A stretch of DNA of 64,000 nt from Bacillus bingmayongensis (GTDB lineage Bacteria; Bacillota; Bacilli; Bacillales; Bacillaceae_G): the NCBI RefSeq assembly GCF_000299035.1, contig NZ_JH921518.1:532439-596438 (forward strand). Direction: 5' to 3'. Below, in pieces: positions 18,664-29,063 of this stretch (position 1 is the stretch's first letter; each line of letters begins with the position of its first letter). The position numbers and the translations under genes were made by a program. The notes below the pieces were generated by a model, which ran no database searches, was not told the origin of the DNA, and worked only from the letters and a program-made list of their open reading frames with translations.

Positions 18664-18804
18664 CCTCCATCTTCTCCCATCCAGACTGTACTGTCGGCTT
18701 TGGAATCTCACCAAATCCTGCCTTAGCGGCTCGCGGGCTTAGAACGAAAAGTAACTGTTCATCACCGCCGGTCGGGATTTTCACCCTGCCCCGAAGATAG
18801 ACCG
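18664..18804 (-). promoter_or_regulatory. FMN riboswitch (RFN element)
   Basis: On the minus strand the RFN landmarks appear in order: TTCGGGGCAGGGTGAAAATC, CCCGACCGGCGGTGATG, AGCCCGCGAGC, GGCAGGATTTGGTGAGATTC, and CCGACAGTACAGTCTGGATG with GGGAGAAGATGG. It senses FMN and turns off ribU when flavin is ample, through the attenuator at 18575-18608. Confidence 0.97.
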
Positions 18805-18905
18805 ATATTCTATTTTCTCCACCATTATACAACATCATCATACAGTTGTGAATAAAAATGTTTATAACTTACGAATAGTAAGTTATGTTTTTATATGAAT
18901 ACCAC

Positions 18906-19015
18906 ATAAAATGAAACTTTAATCAGTGGGGGGGTTCTTCATCCCCCACCTATCTTCTTTGCTTTCGCTGAATTTTGATATGGGGATCTTACTACCCCTT
19001 AATACGGGATTAAAA
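18906..19015 (+). repeat. bcr1-like interspersed repeat, 110 bp, shortened
   Basis: It begins ATAAAATGAAACTTTAATCA and ends TTAATACGGGATTAAAA. It keeps the 5' GTGGGGGGG/TCCCCCAC hairpin and the 3' TTGATATGGGG and TCTTACTACCC parts of the copy at 21263-21420, but lacks about 40 bp in between. It lies in the gap between the ribU leader and the gene at 19160. The rest of that gap shows nothing else. Confidence 0.7.
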
Positions 19016-19159
19016 CAGCTATTGGATTACTTGACAACACAATCCATATTTTTGACAATTCGACTTTTTCCTTCATAATTCCCTAGTCATCCATACAGAA
19101 AAGTGATAAGATATTGAATTGTTAAGATAAGAGCATTTTCTTAATACGGAGGAAATGTC

Positions 19160-19846
19160 ATGAGAAAAGAAAAAAGACACTCTATTCAAGAAACAATGAA
19201 AAAAAACTTAAGAAAAGAATACTTTTATTTAAAAAAGGAATTACTTTTCTACTGTCCAATTGATTTAGGTGCATTTTCAAGAGAAACATACTACGCTACT
19301 TTTGATGAAGAAGGAATTAGTGTTTATCAGTATGATAAAACAACAGAAAGTAAACTAAAGCTATGTGAGCGTCATCCATGGAACAGTTGGGATAAAGTAA
19401 AAATTGATCACTATTTAACAACATCGCAATTTATTTTCCAAGGAAAGCGTAATTGGATTCTCTCTCTCTTTCATAAAGGAAAAGAAGCGCAAAAAATAAT
19501 AGAAGAACATACTTCTTTACAAACAGAAGTTGTTTCTCGATCCTTTTTGAAAAAACTTCCTGGTTTTCGTTCTAATACAATTTTAAACAAATACATTGGC
19601 AGCATCTGTTATACTGCACTTATTGCATTTTTATTAAAATGGATTATTCCATTCCAACAAATACAAGTTGCCTTGTATTCTTTTTCTATCGGTTGTATGC
19701 TCCTTGGTTTACTTTGCTTGACAATTGGACTAATCGAACCAACCATTGTATTATTTCGAACGCAGGAAAAAACGAGGGCAAAGGTCTTTTATTATTATAG
19801 CTATTTAGCTATTTCTGGGTTTATATGTGTCTTTATTTTTTGGTAA
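19160..19846 (+). CDS. Two-helix membrane protein, YcxB-like arrangement, function unknown
   Basis: A 228-residue protein with CGGAGGAAA before its ATG. Residues 1-140 are soluble and contain a beta-rich stretch (YYATFDEEGISVYQYD, then the basic segments around HPWNSWDKVKIDHY). Two or three membrane helices lie at about 148-168, 172-195 and 208-226. The order of charged N-terminus, small beta domain and helices recalls YcxB-type proteins, but I do not recognise the family with certainty. It is a single gene closed by its own terminator. Confidence 0.7.
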   Translation: MRKEKRHSIQETMKKNLRKEYFYLKKELLFYCPIDLGAFSRETYYATFDEEGISVYQYDKTTESKLKLCERHPWNSWDKVKIDHYLTTSQFIFQGKRNWILSLFHKGKEAQKIIEEHTSLQTEVVSRSFLKKLPGFRSNTILNKYIGSICYTALIAFLLKWIIPFQQIQVALYSFSIGCMLLGLLCLTIGLIEPTIVLFRTQEKTRAKVFYYYSYLAISGFICVFIFW

Positions 19847-19876
19847 AAAAGAGCTAGTTCTGCTAGCTCTTTTTTT
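19842..19876. terminator. Terminator between the 228-residue protein gene and the M23 gene
   Basis: The inverted repeat AAAAAAGAGCTAG, TTCTG, CTAGCTCTTTTTTT has A and T tracts on both sides, so it can serve both convergent genes. Confidence 0.9.
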
Positions 19877-20489
19877 AATTTATATATAATTTTTGATTTG
19901 GGTAAATTTGATCTTGCCGCAACGCGTTTTTCACTTTTATCTCATAAACAGTCATACCAAACTTACGAGCAATACTAACGAGCGTGTCCCCTTTTTGCAC
20001 AATATATATCGATGATGAAGCCACTTGGTTTCTTTCTTCATTTAAAACAAGCAATGGATTCATTGCATTTCTTTTCCCAAACGTCCAAGCACCTTTATGA
20101 ACTTCTAAGTGCAGATGCGCTCCTCTTGATTCACCTGTGTTGCCCACTTCACCAATTACCTCACCTCTTGCGATGCGCTCCCCTTGAAGTACATATCTCT
20201 TATTTAGATGAGCGTAAACAGCCTCATATTCTCCATGTTTAATAAACACTACATGTCCATAACTATTTGAAAAATAGGATTTCGTTACCGTTCCACCTCG
20301 AATCGCTGCAACCGGCGTTCCGATTGAGGCAGCTATATCAATACCATAGTGTTTTCCATTTCTTGTTCCAAAATAGTCACTAATTCTTCCATCTACAGGC
20401 CATGTCCATCGCCCGTCCTCAGCATAAGCGTATACTTGAGAACTAAAAATCAATCCAAAGACAAGTATCCCGATTTTTAAGCCTTTCAT
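19875..20489 (-). CDS. Secreted M23 peptidase with C-terminal LysM domain
   Basis: A 204-residue exported protein. A signal peptide ends near VYAYAE (about residue 22). An M23 (LytM-type) domain at about 28-135 has HYGIDIA with the first His and Asp and GAHLHLEV with the HxH pair. A LysM domain lies at about 158-203 (YIVQKGDTLVSIARKFGM). It should cut peptide cross-links in the wall while bound to glycan. The ATG at 20489 lies 6 nt after GGAGG; an ATG two codons upstream abuts that site. Similar proteins act in cell separation or sporulation. Confidence 0.87.
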   Translation of the reverse strand: MKGLKIGILVFGLIFSSQVYAYAEDGRWTWPVDGRISDYFGTRNGKHYGIDIAASIGTPVAAIRGGTVTKSYFSNSYGHVVFIKHGEYEAVYAHLNKRYVLQGERIARGEVIGEVGNTGESRGAHLHLEVHKGAWTFGKRNAMNPLLVLNEERNQVASSSIYIVQKGDTLVSIARKFGMTVYEIKVKNALRQDQIYPNQKLYIN

Positions 20490-20572
20490 ATACATCCTCC
20501 GTTTTTTAATAACCGTCACACTTTCTCTATTGTGGGATATTACGGAAAAAAGTATACAAAAAAGAAAGTGAA

Positions 20573-21154
20573 TTATTCCACTTCCTTCTCTTCTTTATTA
20601 CGAAAAACAATTGCACTTCGTTTATATTCGACGTCGTTCACATTAAGACGAGCGTTTATCACTCTAGCAATTGCAAATAAATAATCAGATAATCGATTGA
20701 CATATTGTAATACAACTTCATTTATTTCTTCTTGCTTTCCTAACGATACAATATGGCGCTCAGCTCTCCTCGTTACCGTACGTGCAACATGAATCATAGC
20801 AGACGCTGAGCTCCCACCAGGCAAAATAAAACGCTCTAGCGGCGGAGCTTCTTCTATGTAGCGATCAATTCGTTCTTCTAAATATATAACCATCTCTTCC
20901 GTTACTGTATACGGTAACTTTTGCTGTACAATTGCTAAATCTCCACCGCAATCAAACAACTCATGCTGAATCTTTTCAAGCTCATCATATATGTCTTGAA
21001 AGCGTTCTTCTTGAATCATAGTCATCGCATATCCAATATGAGAATTCGCCTCATCAATTGTTCCATACGCTTCTACACGAATATGATTTTTATCAACTCG
21101 CCCACCAACAATACTCGTTTGTCCTTTATCTCCTGTTTTCGTATATAGTTTCAA
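20573..21154 (-). CDS. Cob(I)alamin adenosyltransferase, PduO type
   Basis: A 193-residue ATP:corrinoid adenosyltransferase making adenosylcobalamin. The N-terminal KLYTKTGDKGQTSIVGG is the ATP-binding signature; the helix containing RTVTRRAERHIV (about residues 126-137) carries conserved arginines, and NRLSDYLFAIAR (about 154-165) is the usual C-terminal block. The start is TTG with AGAGGTG 8 nt before it. It stands alone. The B12-like fold of the MerR protein at 11.8 kb is the only other hint of cobalamin in the window. Confidence 0.92.
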   Translation of the reverse strand: MKLYTKTGDKGQTSIVGGRVDKNHIRVEAYGTIDEANSHIGYAMTMIQEERFQDIYDELEKIQHELFDCGGDLAIVQQKLPYTVTEEMVIYLEERIDRYIEEAPPLERFILPGGSSASAMIHVARTVTRRAERHIVSLGKQEEINEVVLQYVNRLSDYLFAIARVINARLNVNDVEYKRSAIVFRNKEEKEVE

Positions 21155-21262
21155 ATATTCTACACCTCTCTTTTTAATGTTTACTCATTACACTAACTAT
21201 CACAAGTATGATATGAAATTGTAAGTAACAAGGAGTATCTGCTTTCACCCATGCATGGAGAG

Positions 21263-21420
21263 ATAAAGTGAAACTTTAATCAGTTGGGTTTTCTCCATCC
21301 CCCACTGATTATTAGCCCTCACCAATCAGGCTTTTACGGGCCGTTGTCCCCCACCTACCTTTCTCGTTTCTCTTTGAACCTTGGGGTAAAGGTCTTACTG
21401 CCCACAAATAGCGGGATAAA
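21263..21420 (+). repeat. bcr1-like interspersed repeat, full length (158 bp)
   Basis: It begins ATAAAGTGAAACTTTAATCA and ends CACAAATAGCGGGATAAA, so ATAAA stands at both ends in direct orientation. Inside are a G-rich/C-rich hairpin, CCAATCAGGCTTTTACGGGC, CCCCCACCTACCTTTCTC and GGTCTTACTGCCC. I take it as a complete copy of a B. cereus group bcr repeat (bcr1, from memory). It fills most of the 391-bp gap 21155-21545. Confidence 0.75.
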
Positions 21421-21545
21421 ACAAAAAGCTCTAATATTCTTTATTCCATTGAGAAAATATTATAAACTCAAAACAGAATAAAAATACTAGAACTTTTGTA
21501 TCCTTTGTTAATGAATAACACCGTATTCACTTACAATAATATCAC

Positions 21546-23321
21546 TTATATTGACTGATCTGGTAAATATACAGAGAATGTTGTCCCTTCTCCAACAACA
21601 CTTGATATAGAGATTTTCCCATCATGACCTTGCACAATGTTTTTAGCAATCGCAAGCCCTAAACCAGTCCCACCTGTTTTCCCACGTGTTCTTGCTTTAT
21701 CAGCTTTATAGAAACGATCAAATAAGAACGGAATATCTTCTTCAGGGATACCTGCACCTGAATCTTGTACTTCAAAGACTACTCCATTATTTTTCGTATC
21801 AATAACAAGCTTAACATGACCACCTGCATTTGTATGCCTAATTGCATTATCAATTAAGTTCGTTAATACTTGTTCCATACGATCCGGATCAAACGGATGT
21901 TGCTCAACCTGGTTACGGAAATCAACGGTTAGCTGCACTTCTTTATCCTGCGCAATTCCTTGGAATTTACGGCCAATTTTCTCAACAAACGGATGAATAT
22001 CCACTTCAGATATATGCAATTCTACATGACCACTTTCCATCCGAGCTAAATCTAAAAGTTCATTTACAAGGCGTCCTAAACGAACAGATTCATCATAAAT
22101 AATTTGTACAAACTCGTTTATTTCTTCTTTCGTTTGAACAACATCATCTAAGATCGCCTCACTATACCCTTGAAGCATAACCATCGGAGTACGCAATTCA
22201 TGGGACACATTTGCAATAAAATCTTTACGCATTTTTTCAAGACGGCGTTCTTCTGTCATATCTCGAAGAACTGCGACAGCACCACGAATTTTCGTTTGAT
22301 TATATAGTGGAGTCATAAGGACAACGTAGTTACCCTTTTGTAAATTAATTTCAATAACTTGCTGTTGCTCACTCTCTACTACAAGATGGAACAACTCAAC
22401 AAGCTCAGGTGGTAAATTCCTACTTAACTCTAACTCTTTTTCTTCTTGCCAAACTTGTAAAAAGCGCTCCGCTGGCGGATTGATAACAACAACTTCACCC
22501 TCTTGATCCAGCGTTACAACCCCATCTGCCATACTGCTTAAAATACTAGAAAGTTGTTCTTTTTCTTGTTGCAGCGCATTAATATTAAACTTTAATTGTT
22601 TTCCCATTTGATTTAACGCCGTTGCTAGCTCTCCTATTTCATCTTGCGAAACCATAGGTGCTTTCGTATCAAATTTCCCGCGTGCTACTTCAAAGGCCAC
22701 TTCACGCATTTTACGAAGTGGAGCTGTAATTCGTGTCGATAAGAAAAATGCAAAGAACGTTGTTAAAATAATTGCAATTCCCGCTGATAGAAAAATAAAA
22801 TCTGTCGCTTTTTCCATACCTTGTTTCGGAACTTGCAATGATTGATACACAAACACCGCACTATGGTTTGATGATTGCAGTGGCTTACCAACAATCATAA
22901 TATCATTTTCGGAATTTTTGTTCTTTTTGTCGTTAGACACTTTTTTTATTTTTTCTTTATTTTCTTTTTTATCTATAAAAACAGCTGCTAAATCTTTATC
23001 CTTTTTCAGATCTTCTATTGTAAGATCTACCAGCCCTTCTTGTTTCGGTGAAGAAGAAACCTCATGATCCCCTTTCACAATAATAATTCGTGAGAGTGGA
23101 TCAGCAAACTTATAGGCGATATTCTCAATCGTCTTTTCGTCTGCACCTTCTTCAATTAATTCCGAAACGCTTGTCGCTACTTTTGTAAGCCTTGTTTCAC
23201 TCATTTCAATATAGTAATTGTCAAAAAACTGTGAAAGCAAAATGGCAACAAAGCCAAGAACAAATGAAACAAGAAGCAATATTGTCATCCATAGCTTTCC
23301 TACTACACTTCTCCAAAGCAT
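21546..23321 (-). CDS. resE: Sensor histidine kinase ResE
   Basis: A 591-residue membrane kinase responding to low oxygen or nitric oxide, probably through the menaquinone pool. Membrane helix 1 is at about 10-30, an extracellular domain with a very charged patch follows (about 100-150), and membrane helix 2 lies at about 165-185. HAMP is at 190-240 and PAS at 255-350. HisKA has the phosphorylated His374 in NVSHELRTPM. The ATPase lobe has NLIDNAIRHT, DSGAGIPEED and GTGLGLAIAKNI. The ATG overlaps the resD stop (TGATG). Confidence 0.95.
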   Translation of the reverse strand: MLWRSVVGKLWMTILLLVSFVLGFVAILLSQFFDNYYIEMSETRLTKVATSVSELIEEGADEKTIENIAYKFADPLSRIIIVKGDHEVSSSPKQEGLVDLTIEDLKKDKDLAAVFIDKKENKEKIKKVSNDKKNKNSENDIMIVGKPLQSSNHSAVFVYQSLQVPKQGMEKATDFIFLSAGIAIILTTFFAFFLSTRITAPLRKMREVAFEVARGKFDTKAPMVSQDEIGELATALNQMGKQLKFNINALQQEKEQLSSILSSMADGVVTLDQEGEVVVINPPAERFLQVWQEEKELELSRNLPPELVELFHLVVESEQQQVIEINLQKGNYVVLMTPLYNQTKIRGAVAVLRDMTEERRLEKMRKDFIANVSHELRTPMVMLQGYSEAILDDVVQTKEEINEFVQIIYDESVRLGRLVNELLDLARMESGHVELHISEVDIHPFVEKIGRKFQGIAQDKEVQLTVDFRNQVEQHPFDPDRMEQVLTNLIDNAIRHTNAGGHVKLVIDTKNNGVVFEVQDSGAGIPEEDIPFLFDRFYKADKARTRGKTGGTGLGLAIAKNIVQGHDGKISISSVVGEGTTFSVYLPDQSI

Positions 23322-24037
23322 CAGTCGCTCACAACCTCAAACTTATAACCAACACCCCATACAGTTACAATCATCTTCGCTGCATCAGATGATTTTTTAC
23401 TTAATTTTTCACGTAAACGCTTTACGTGCGTATCTACTGTACGTAAGTCTCCAAAGAATTCATATTGCCATACCTCTTTTAATAATTGCTCACGATCAAA
23501 TACTTTATCAGGAGCCTTTGCTAAAAATAGTAACAATTCATATTCCTTTGGTGTTAAATTGACTTCATCACCATCAGCTGTAACGCGATGCGCATCATTA
23601 TCAATTGTTAAATGCGGGAATACAATAACATCTTTTGTTGTTGTATCTTGTGTAAAGAATGTTGTTGTCACAGAACGTCGTAGTACCGCTTTTACACGAA
23701 GAACTACTTCACGTGGACTAAACGGCTTTACAATATAATCATCCGAACCAACTTCAAATCCTTGCACTCTGTTTACTTCTTCACCTTTAGCTGTCAGCAT
23801 AATAATTGGTGTTGCTTTTTTCTCACGAATCCCTTTACACACTTCAATTCCATCTTTTCCAGGCATCATGATATCTAATAAGATTAAATCATAGTCAGTT
23901 TGCAATGCTTTTTCTAGAGCGACATCACCATTATCAGCCTCATCGATTGTATATTGTTCTCTTTCTAAATACATTTTTAATAAACGACGAATACGATCTT
24001 CATCATCCACAATTAAAATTCTTGGTTCATTTTCCAT
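23321..24037 (-). CDS. resD: Response regulator ResD
   Basis: A 238-residue OmpR-type regulator. The receiver domain is residues 1-120 (VDDEDRIRRLL, phosphorylated Asp in LILLDIMMPG, Lys in VKPFSPREV). The winged-helix DNA-binding domain is residues 140-235 (DLRTVDTHVKRLREKL). ResD activates resABC, ctaA, nitrate and nitrite respiration genes and, in B. subtilis, hmp. The ATG at 24037 gives the usual N-terminus before ILIVDDE; the open frame runs ten codons farther without a good ribosome site. resD and resE are translationally coupled. Confidence 0.95.
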   Translation of the reverse strand: MENEPRILIVDDEDRIRRLLKMYLEREQYTIDEADNGDVALEKALQTDYDLILLDIMMPGKDGIEVCKGIREKKATPIIMLTAKGEEVNRVQGFEVGSDDYIVKPFSPREVVLRVKAVLRRSVTTTFFTQDTTTKDVIVFPHLTIDNDAHRVTADGDEVNLTPKEYELLLFLAKAPDKVFDREQLLKEVWQYEFFGDLRTVDTHVKRLREKLSKKSSDAAKMIVTVWGVGYKFEVVSD

Positions 24038-24304
24038 TGCTTCCCGCTGCCCGTAAAAACATGACAACGGTTCACACCTACCTTTCTACAATGTAATACT
24101 GTTTTTACTCTTATCTCATAATTGACAATTCTAAAGTATTAGGCTTACACCTTAGACATTATGCTTCACAAGAATAATAAAGTTTGTTCATTTCTTTTCC
24201 AAAAATATGTATTTTTTTTGAACAGGGCATTTAGGCCTCGACATCATTTTACAAAATCAACCTTTACTTTGCCATGTTTTTCTCAAAAAAGAAAAGAAAT
24301 TGAC

Positions 24305-24343
24305 AAAAATAAAATAGGAAAGTGTCAACCACTTTCCTATTTT
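24305..24343 (-). terminator. Terminator between resC and resD
   Basis: AAAATAGGAAAGTG, TCAAC, CACTTTCCTATTTT lies 50 bp after the resC stop codon. It separates resABC from resDE, so resDE must rely on its own promoter or on read-through. I see nothing else in the rest of the 354-bp gap (24038-24391). Confidence 0.85.
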
Positions 24344-24391
24344 ATCATGCTTAGCTGAACAGTATGCTCCCTCTAAAAAAGAGATAAAACC

Positions 24392-25549
24392 TTACGCGTA
24401 TGAGTGTAAACCAGCAATAATTAAGTTCACGGCTATAAAGTTAAACATGATAATGGCAAATCCAATTACCGCAAGCCATGCCGACTTCTCACCGTGCCAT
24501 CCTTTAGATAGACGTAAATGTAAAACTGCAGCATAAAAGAGCCAGGTAATGAGTGCCCACACCTCTTTTGGATCCCACCCCCAAAAACGCGTCCATGCAA
24601 TTTGCGCCCAAATCATCGCAAAAATTAACGCTCCTAACGTAAAGACTGGGAATCCAATCGCAATAGAGCGGTATCCAATTTCATCAAGTAAATCACTGTT
24701 AACGTTTTTCACTACTGGCTGAAGGGCCGCTGATACTCTTTTTCGTAAAATTAATCTTAATACAATATAAAGTCCTATTCCAATAAACAATGACCAAATC
24801 ACTGTGTTTAATTTCTTTGCATTTATGATAGCAGGCATTTCTGCAATAGGTTCAAGTTTTCCAGTTGTTAGCAACTTCCCTTCATGCGGCCCAACTAGCG
24901 CGGGAAGATTATATTTCATCTCGACTTTTTGTTCGTTTTTATCTACCCATTGAAACTTCGCTTCATATTTCGTTGCCGAATAAACTGTTGTTACCGCTAT
25001 GAATCCAACCGCACAAACAAGTGTAAAAACAACTGTTTCCAGCGAAAATGTCCGTTTTGTCCGTTTTGACTGATCTACATTTTTAAGCAGATACATAACA
25101 CCTGTAATAAAACTAATTGCTAAAATAGCTTGTCCAGCTGCTGCCGTTGTTACATGAATATGTAGCCAATTACTTTTCAGCGATGGAATAAGCGGGGAAA
25201 TCTCTCTTGGAAACATACTTGCATATGCAATTAATAATAGGGCTACTGGTAAAGCGAATAATCCGACTATACTTACACGATACATGAAATACATGACAAT
25301 AAAAGCCCCAACAAGCATCATGCCGAAGAATGTACCAAACTCAAAGAAGTTACTTACTGGCGCATGGCCTGAAGCTATCCACCTTGTTACAAAGTATACA
25401 GTTTGAGCGACAAATCCTAAAATTGTTATGGTTATACCTATATTCGCCCACTTCCGTCCTTTTTCTTTAATTGCTCCTCCGAAGAACAGTGTTGCAATTA
25501 AATACAAGATGAAAGCGGCAAATAGGAAATTACTGCTTATTTGCACCAT
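24392..25549 (-). CDS. resC: Cytochrome c synthase subunit ResC (CcsA/CcsB type)
   Basis: A 385-residue integral membrane haem handler of the system II cytochrome c maturation complex. It has about eight helices. The tryptophan-rich WWD-like segment [14 protein letters not shown] near residue 315 binds haem, and conserved histidines flank it ([13 protein letters not shown], and His near 130 in [13 protein letters not shown]). With ResB it ligates haem to apocytochromes outside the membrane. GGTGGGGAG precedes the ATG. resB lies 14 bp upstream. Confidence 0.93.
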   Translation of the reverse strand: MVQISSNFLFAAFILYLIATLFFGGAIKEKGRKWANIGITITILGFVAQTVYFVTRWIASGHAPVSNFFEFGTFFGMMLVGAFIVMYFMYRVSIVGLFALPVALLLIAYASMFPREISPLIPSLKSNWLHIHVTTAAAGQAILAISFITGVMYLLKNVDQSKRTKRTFSLETVVFTLVCAVGFIAVTTVYSATKYEAKFQWVDKNEQKVEMKYNLPALVGPHEGKLLTTGKLEPIAEMPAIINAKKLNTVIWSLFIGIGLYIVLRLILRKRVSAALQPVVKNVNSDLLDEIGYRSIAIGFPVFTLGALIFAMIWAQIAWTRFWGWDPKEVWALITWLFYAAVLHLRLSKGWHGEKSAWLAVIGFAIIMFNFIAVNLIIAGLHSYA

Positions 25550-25563
25550 ATATTCTCCCCACC

Positions 25564-27195
25564 TTAACTAATTTTTTGATCATTTACTTTGTCATATGGT
25601 TGTGGAATTGTTGTTCCTTCAAGTACTTTTTCAATATCTTTCCGCAAGCCAAACCAGTTTTTATTTGTATGGCCAGCAATCCACCATTCATCTTTAACAC
25701 GTTGTATCCAGATACGGCGATGATTCCAATACATCCCTTGAATCACACCAACCATGAAGATAAATCCTCCAATTCCAAGAATCCACAGTGTCAAATCTTT
25801 TCTTACGACAAGCCCTGTTGCATTGCGCATTTCTACTCCTGCAAAGGTCATTTTATATTGATTGTTTCCTTCTGGTTCTATGTTTTGTTGTATACCTACA
25901 AAACTCACTTCCCCTTCTGGCGCCTCTGGTGTAAACATTTTAAAAACAAAAGCTGGGTTGTTTGGAAGTTTTGTTTTTGTATTCGGCTGGCTATTCTCAT
26001 CAAAATAAAAATCAGGAAAATAACTTAATAATTTTATAGAGTATCCGTCTCCTAAATCATATGTTTCTTTTGGATTTTCTAAGTTGACTTTAATAGGTTT
26101 CCATTTTTGCTGATTGTCTTTTTTCTGTAAAGAAAAAGACATACTCTTAAATTCATTTTCTTTAAAATCTAGTTGATATAGAGCAAACTGATCAAATTTA
26201 AGCGGTTCATTTACTCTAATTTCACTTTCCTTTACCTTCTCTAACTTTGGTTTTTGTCCCGCAACATTTTCTCCTATAGTTTTGTATAATACGGCGTTCG
26301 TTTGATAGTTTTTGGCAATCATTTTATCGCCCACACGATCAATTGCATCATTAAATACTTTATCATCTTTACTTTTGTCATAAACTTCTTTTATAAACTT
26401 TTCATTCTTCAAATAATATTTTCCATCTGTTCCTGGTATTTCTTTCACTTCTCCATCACGTATCCATAGTGTTTCATCCACATACATGCTTGGAAGAAAC
26501 CGTAGCATTGCTCCAAATAGAAAAATAATAAGACCAATATGATTCACATATGGACCCCAGCGAGAGAATCTACCTTTTTCTGCTAAAATATTTTCGCCCT
26601 CTACTCTTACATTGTAATTTTTTTTCTTTAAATTGGCTTGAATCTGCTCTAGATCCCCCTCTTTCGGAGAGCCTGTCCCATACAACCGTTGTCTCTTTAA
26701 AAAACTTGGGTGTCTTTTTACCCCCTGCTTTTTTAAAGCTTTATAAAGTGGTATTACACGATCTAAACTACATATCACAAGCGATACACCAATCGACGCA
26801 ATTAAAATCATATACCACCATGAGCTATATAAATTATTAAAACCTAATTGGTAATATAGTTGTCCAAGAAAACCATATTCCTGTTCATAATATTCACTTG
26901 GTGTAACACCTGGAGGTATGTACATTTCTTGCGGAAATATGGTTCCAACTGCTGATGCTAATAGAGTAATGACAATGAGCCATACCCCTACCTTTACAGA
27001 AGAAAAAAAACTCCAAACCTTATCTACGATTGTTTTCGTATGAGTTAGAGAGCGCCGGGCACTCCCCTCATATCGCATATCTAATAATCTCGTACCTTCC
27101 TTATTTTCAAAAGGTTTCCCGCAAGCTTCACAAAAAATTGTGCCTATTGGATTTACATGTCCACATTCACACTTTATCTGTTCCAATATTCTCAC
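25564..27195 (-). CDS. resB: Cytochrome c biogenesis protein ResB
   Basis: A 543-residue partner of ResC. An N-terminal zinc-ribbon-like segment has two Cys pairs ([18 protein letters not shown], residues 9-26). Membrane helices lie at about 72-92, 120-145, 215-235 and 455-475, with a large external domain between the last two. The start is given as the GTG at 27195; a TTG three codons later (27186) is nearly as good, because the G-rich AGAGGCGGTGAG lies across both. The zinc ribbon is on the cytoplasmic side. Confidence 0.92.
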   Translation of the reverse strand: MRILEQIKCECGHVNPIGTIFCEACGKPFENKEGTRLLDMRYEGSARRSLTHTKTIVDKVWSFFSSVKVGVWLIVITLLASAVGTIFPQEMYIPPGVTPSEYYEQEYGFLGQLYYQLGFNNLYSSWWYMILIASIGVSLVICSLDRVIPLYKALKKQGVKRHPSFLKRQRLYGTGSPKEGDLEQIQANLKKKNYNVRVEGENILAEKGRFSRWGPYVNHIGLIIFLFGAMLRFLPSMYVDETLWIRDGEVKEIPGTDGKYYLKNEKFIKEVYDKSKDDKVFNDAIDRVGDKMIAKNYQTNAVLYKTIGENVAGQKPKLEKVKESEIRVNEPLKFDQFALYQLDFKENEFKSMSFSLQKKDNQQKWKPIKVNLENPKETYDLGDGYSIKLLSYFPDFYFDENSQPNTKTKLPNNPAFVFKMFTPEAPEGEVSFVGIQQNIEPEGNNQYKMTFAGVEMRNATGLVVRKDLTLWILGIGGFIFMVGVIQGMYWNHRRIWIQRVKDEWWIAGHTNKNWFGLRKDIEKVLEGTTIPQPYDKVNDQKIS

Positions 27196-27339
27196 CGCCT
27201 CTTGTTTCTATATATCATTGTATCTTCCAAGCACAAGTTACCGCAATACTCAGAATTTTCAAGAGAGGTACTAAGACGAAGCAAAGCACCTCCATCTAAC
27301 AAACACTTTTACTATTACGTTATGTAAAGGCTTTCTTTA

Positions 27340-27861
27340 TTAAGGAGTAATTTTCTTTAAATATTCCTCCATTTGCTCCTTCGTTTGTGTACCCGTAATT
27401 TTCTCGATTACATTTCCTTCTTTATCAATCAAAAATGTTGTTGGCAGTGGTCCAACGCCATATGTACCGATTATTTCTTGCCCTTTATCAATTGCAACTG
27501 GGAACTTTAATCCGTATTGATTCACAAAATTTTTCACCGCAATATTCGTTTCATCTGCATCTAACGCGATGATTTCAACACCTTTTTCTTTATATTTAGG
27601 ATATAATTCATTCATGTAAGGCATCTCTTTTTCACACGGTTTGCACCACGTTCCCCAAAAGTTTAAAAATACACCTTTTCCTTTCAGATCCTTTAACTCG
27701 ATTTTCTTTCCTTCTAAATCTGTAACAACAAAGTTAGGTGCTTTTTTCCCGATTTGCATTTTTTCCTTATCAACAAAAAAACCTTGATAAAGTGTAAACC
27801 CTACTGCCACGCTTAAAATAAGCAAAATAAGAATGCGAAATAGTAAGCGATTCTTCTTCAT
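27340..27861 (-). CDS. resA: Thiol-disulfide oxidoreductase ResA
   Basis: A 173-residue membrane-anchored thioredoxin-like protein that reduces the haem-binding cysteines of apocytochrome c. One N-terminal helix (about residues 8-27) anchors it outside; the active site is Cys73-Lys-Pro-Cys76 in [12 protein letters not shown]. cis-Pro is in GPLPTTFLI. The ATG at 27861 is chosen because AGAGGGGAG stands about 5 nt upstream; an upstream frame to 27909 lacks a ribosome site. It is first in resABC. Confidence 0.93.
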   Translation of the reverse strand: MKKNRLLFRILILLILSVAVGFTLYQGFFVDKEKMQIGKKAPNFVVTDLEGKKIELKDLKGKGVFLNFWGTWCKPCEKEMPYMNELYPKYKEKGVEIIALDADETNIAVKNFVNQYGLKFPVAIDKGQEIIGTYGVGPLPTTFLIDKEGNVIEKITGTQTKEQMEEYLKKITP

Positions 27862-27977
27862 ACTTGCTCCCCTCTCTTTGATGAATTTATATGTAAACAA
27901 TTTCTGCAACTACTAACTTGTCCCTTACTTCAAGCATTCGTTCCTTTTCGTATATATGTCTCCCTAACTACTCGCAA

Positions 27978-28042
27978 AAAGGTTGGTTTAACTAACCATC
28001 CGTGCGGAGATAACACTCCCCACGGATGGAAGTTTCACTTTA
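27978..28042 (-). terminator. Tandem-hairpin terminator of rluB, repeat-like
   Basis: Read on the minus strand it starts AAAGTGAAACTTCCATCCGT, folds CCATCCGTG with CACGGATGG, then GGTTAG with the following CCAACC, and ends in CTTTTT. The opening AAAGTGAAACTT is the same as the 5' end of the bcr1-like copies, so this may be a mobile terminator module. It lies 5 bp past the rluB stop codon. Confidence 0.7.
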
Positions 28043-28046
28043 CCAC

Positions 28047-28775
28047 TTATCGCGGTTTTGTAGAAGCAAGCGCACGTAGTTGTTTTACTTCATGAGGCGA
28101 TAACTCTCTCGCATCACCAGGGCGTAAGCTTCCTGCTTCTAAGAACGCATAACGTTCACGTTTTAATTTCATTACTTTACAGCCAAGTGCTTCAAACATG
28201 CGACGAACTTGACGGTTACGTCCTTCATGAATCGTTAATTGTACAATTGCCATCTCTTTGCGTTTATCCCAAGAAATAATTTTCACACGTGCTGGCGCTG
28301 TCTTTCCATCTTCTAATACAACACCTTTTTCTAACATGCGAATTTTCTCCCCTGTTAATGGTCCTTTTACTTTTGCAACATACGTTTTCTCAACTTTATA
28401 TTTTGGATGCATTAATATATTTGCAAAATCACCATCGTTTGTCATAAGTAATACACCAGACGTATCATAGTCTAAACGTCCAATTGGGAATAGACGCTGT
28501 GTGATTTCAGGGAAAAAGTCTGTAACAACTTTTCTTCCTTTGTCATCTGACACACTGGAAATGACGCCAGTTGGTTTATATAGCAAGAAATAAACAGGTT
28601 CTTCTTTTTCAAGAGGGATATTATTTACTTCTACTTTATCTTGAGGAGTTACCTTCGTCCCTAACTCAGTCACTACTTTACCGTTAACTTTCACTTTACC
28701 TTGCTGAATAAGTTCTTCAGCTTTTCTTCTTGATGCAATTCCAGCTTGTGCAATCACTTTTTGTAATCGTTCCAT
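28047..28775 (-). CDS. rluB: Ribosomal large-subunit pseudouridine synthase RluB
   Basis: A 242-residue enzyme that converts a 23S rRNA uridine to pseudouridine. An S4 RNA-binding domain is at residues 1-60 (RLQKVIAQAGIASRRKAEEL). The catalytic Asp is in GRLDYDTSGVLLMTNDG near residue 100. RNRQVRRMFEALGCKVMKL lies near residue 185. Length is normal. The gene sits between spmB and resA, as in B. subtilis. The 288-bp gap upstream (28776-29063) holds the spmB terminator and a GC-rich imperfect inverted repeat near 28815-28855, and otherwise nothing. Confidence 0.93.
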   Translation of the reverse strand: MERLQKVIAQAGIASRRKAEELIQQGKVKVNGKVVTELGTKVTPQDKVEVNNIPLEKEEPVYFLLYKPTGVISSVSDDKGRKVVTDFFPEITQRLFPIGRLDYDTSGVLLMTNDGDFANILMHPKYKVEKTYVAKVKGPLTGEKIRMLEKGVVLEDGKTAPARVKIISWDKRKEMAIVQLTIHEGRNRQVRRMFEALGCKVMKLKRERYAFLEAGSLRPGDARELSPHEVKQLRALASTKPR

Positions 28776-28983
28776 TTCCTTTATTCACCTCAAATTTATC
28801 TTACCTTCATTAGAAGGAGTTGGCAACCGCCAGAGCATATGGCAGCCAGCCTAACATATCGTAAACAACATAGCTATGTTTCTAAACTTATAAAGGCCAA
28901 ATTTGGTTTCAATTCTTTATTATTGTTTACCCTCATATAGTTGTTCACAACAAAAGTTCATTATTTTGTCAAAAATACTCCAC

Positions 28984-29020
28984 AAAAAAACCACTATTAA
29001 GCCTACCCTTAATAGCGGTC
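28984..29020 (-). terminator. Terminator downstream of spmB
   Basis: On the minus strand ACCGCTATTAA, 8 nt, TTAATAGTGGT is followed by TTTTTTTG. It lies about 45 bp past the spmB stop. Confidence 0.85.
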
Positions 29021-29063
29021 GTATACGTATTATAAGCGAATTGACTCAAAAAATGAATACCGA

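Noticed and set aside
28815-28855. GC-rich imperfect inverted repeat in the rluB leader as a possible riboswitch
   Set aside because: It is short, the pairing is interrupted, and it matches none of the aptamers I know. No alternative terminator lies between it and rluB.
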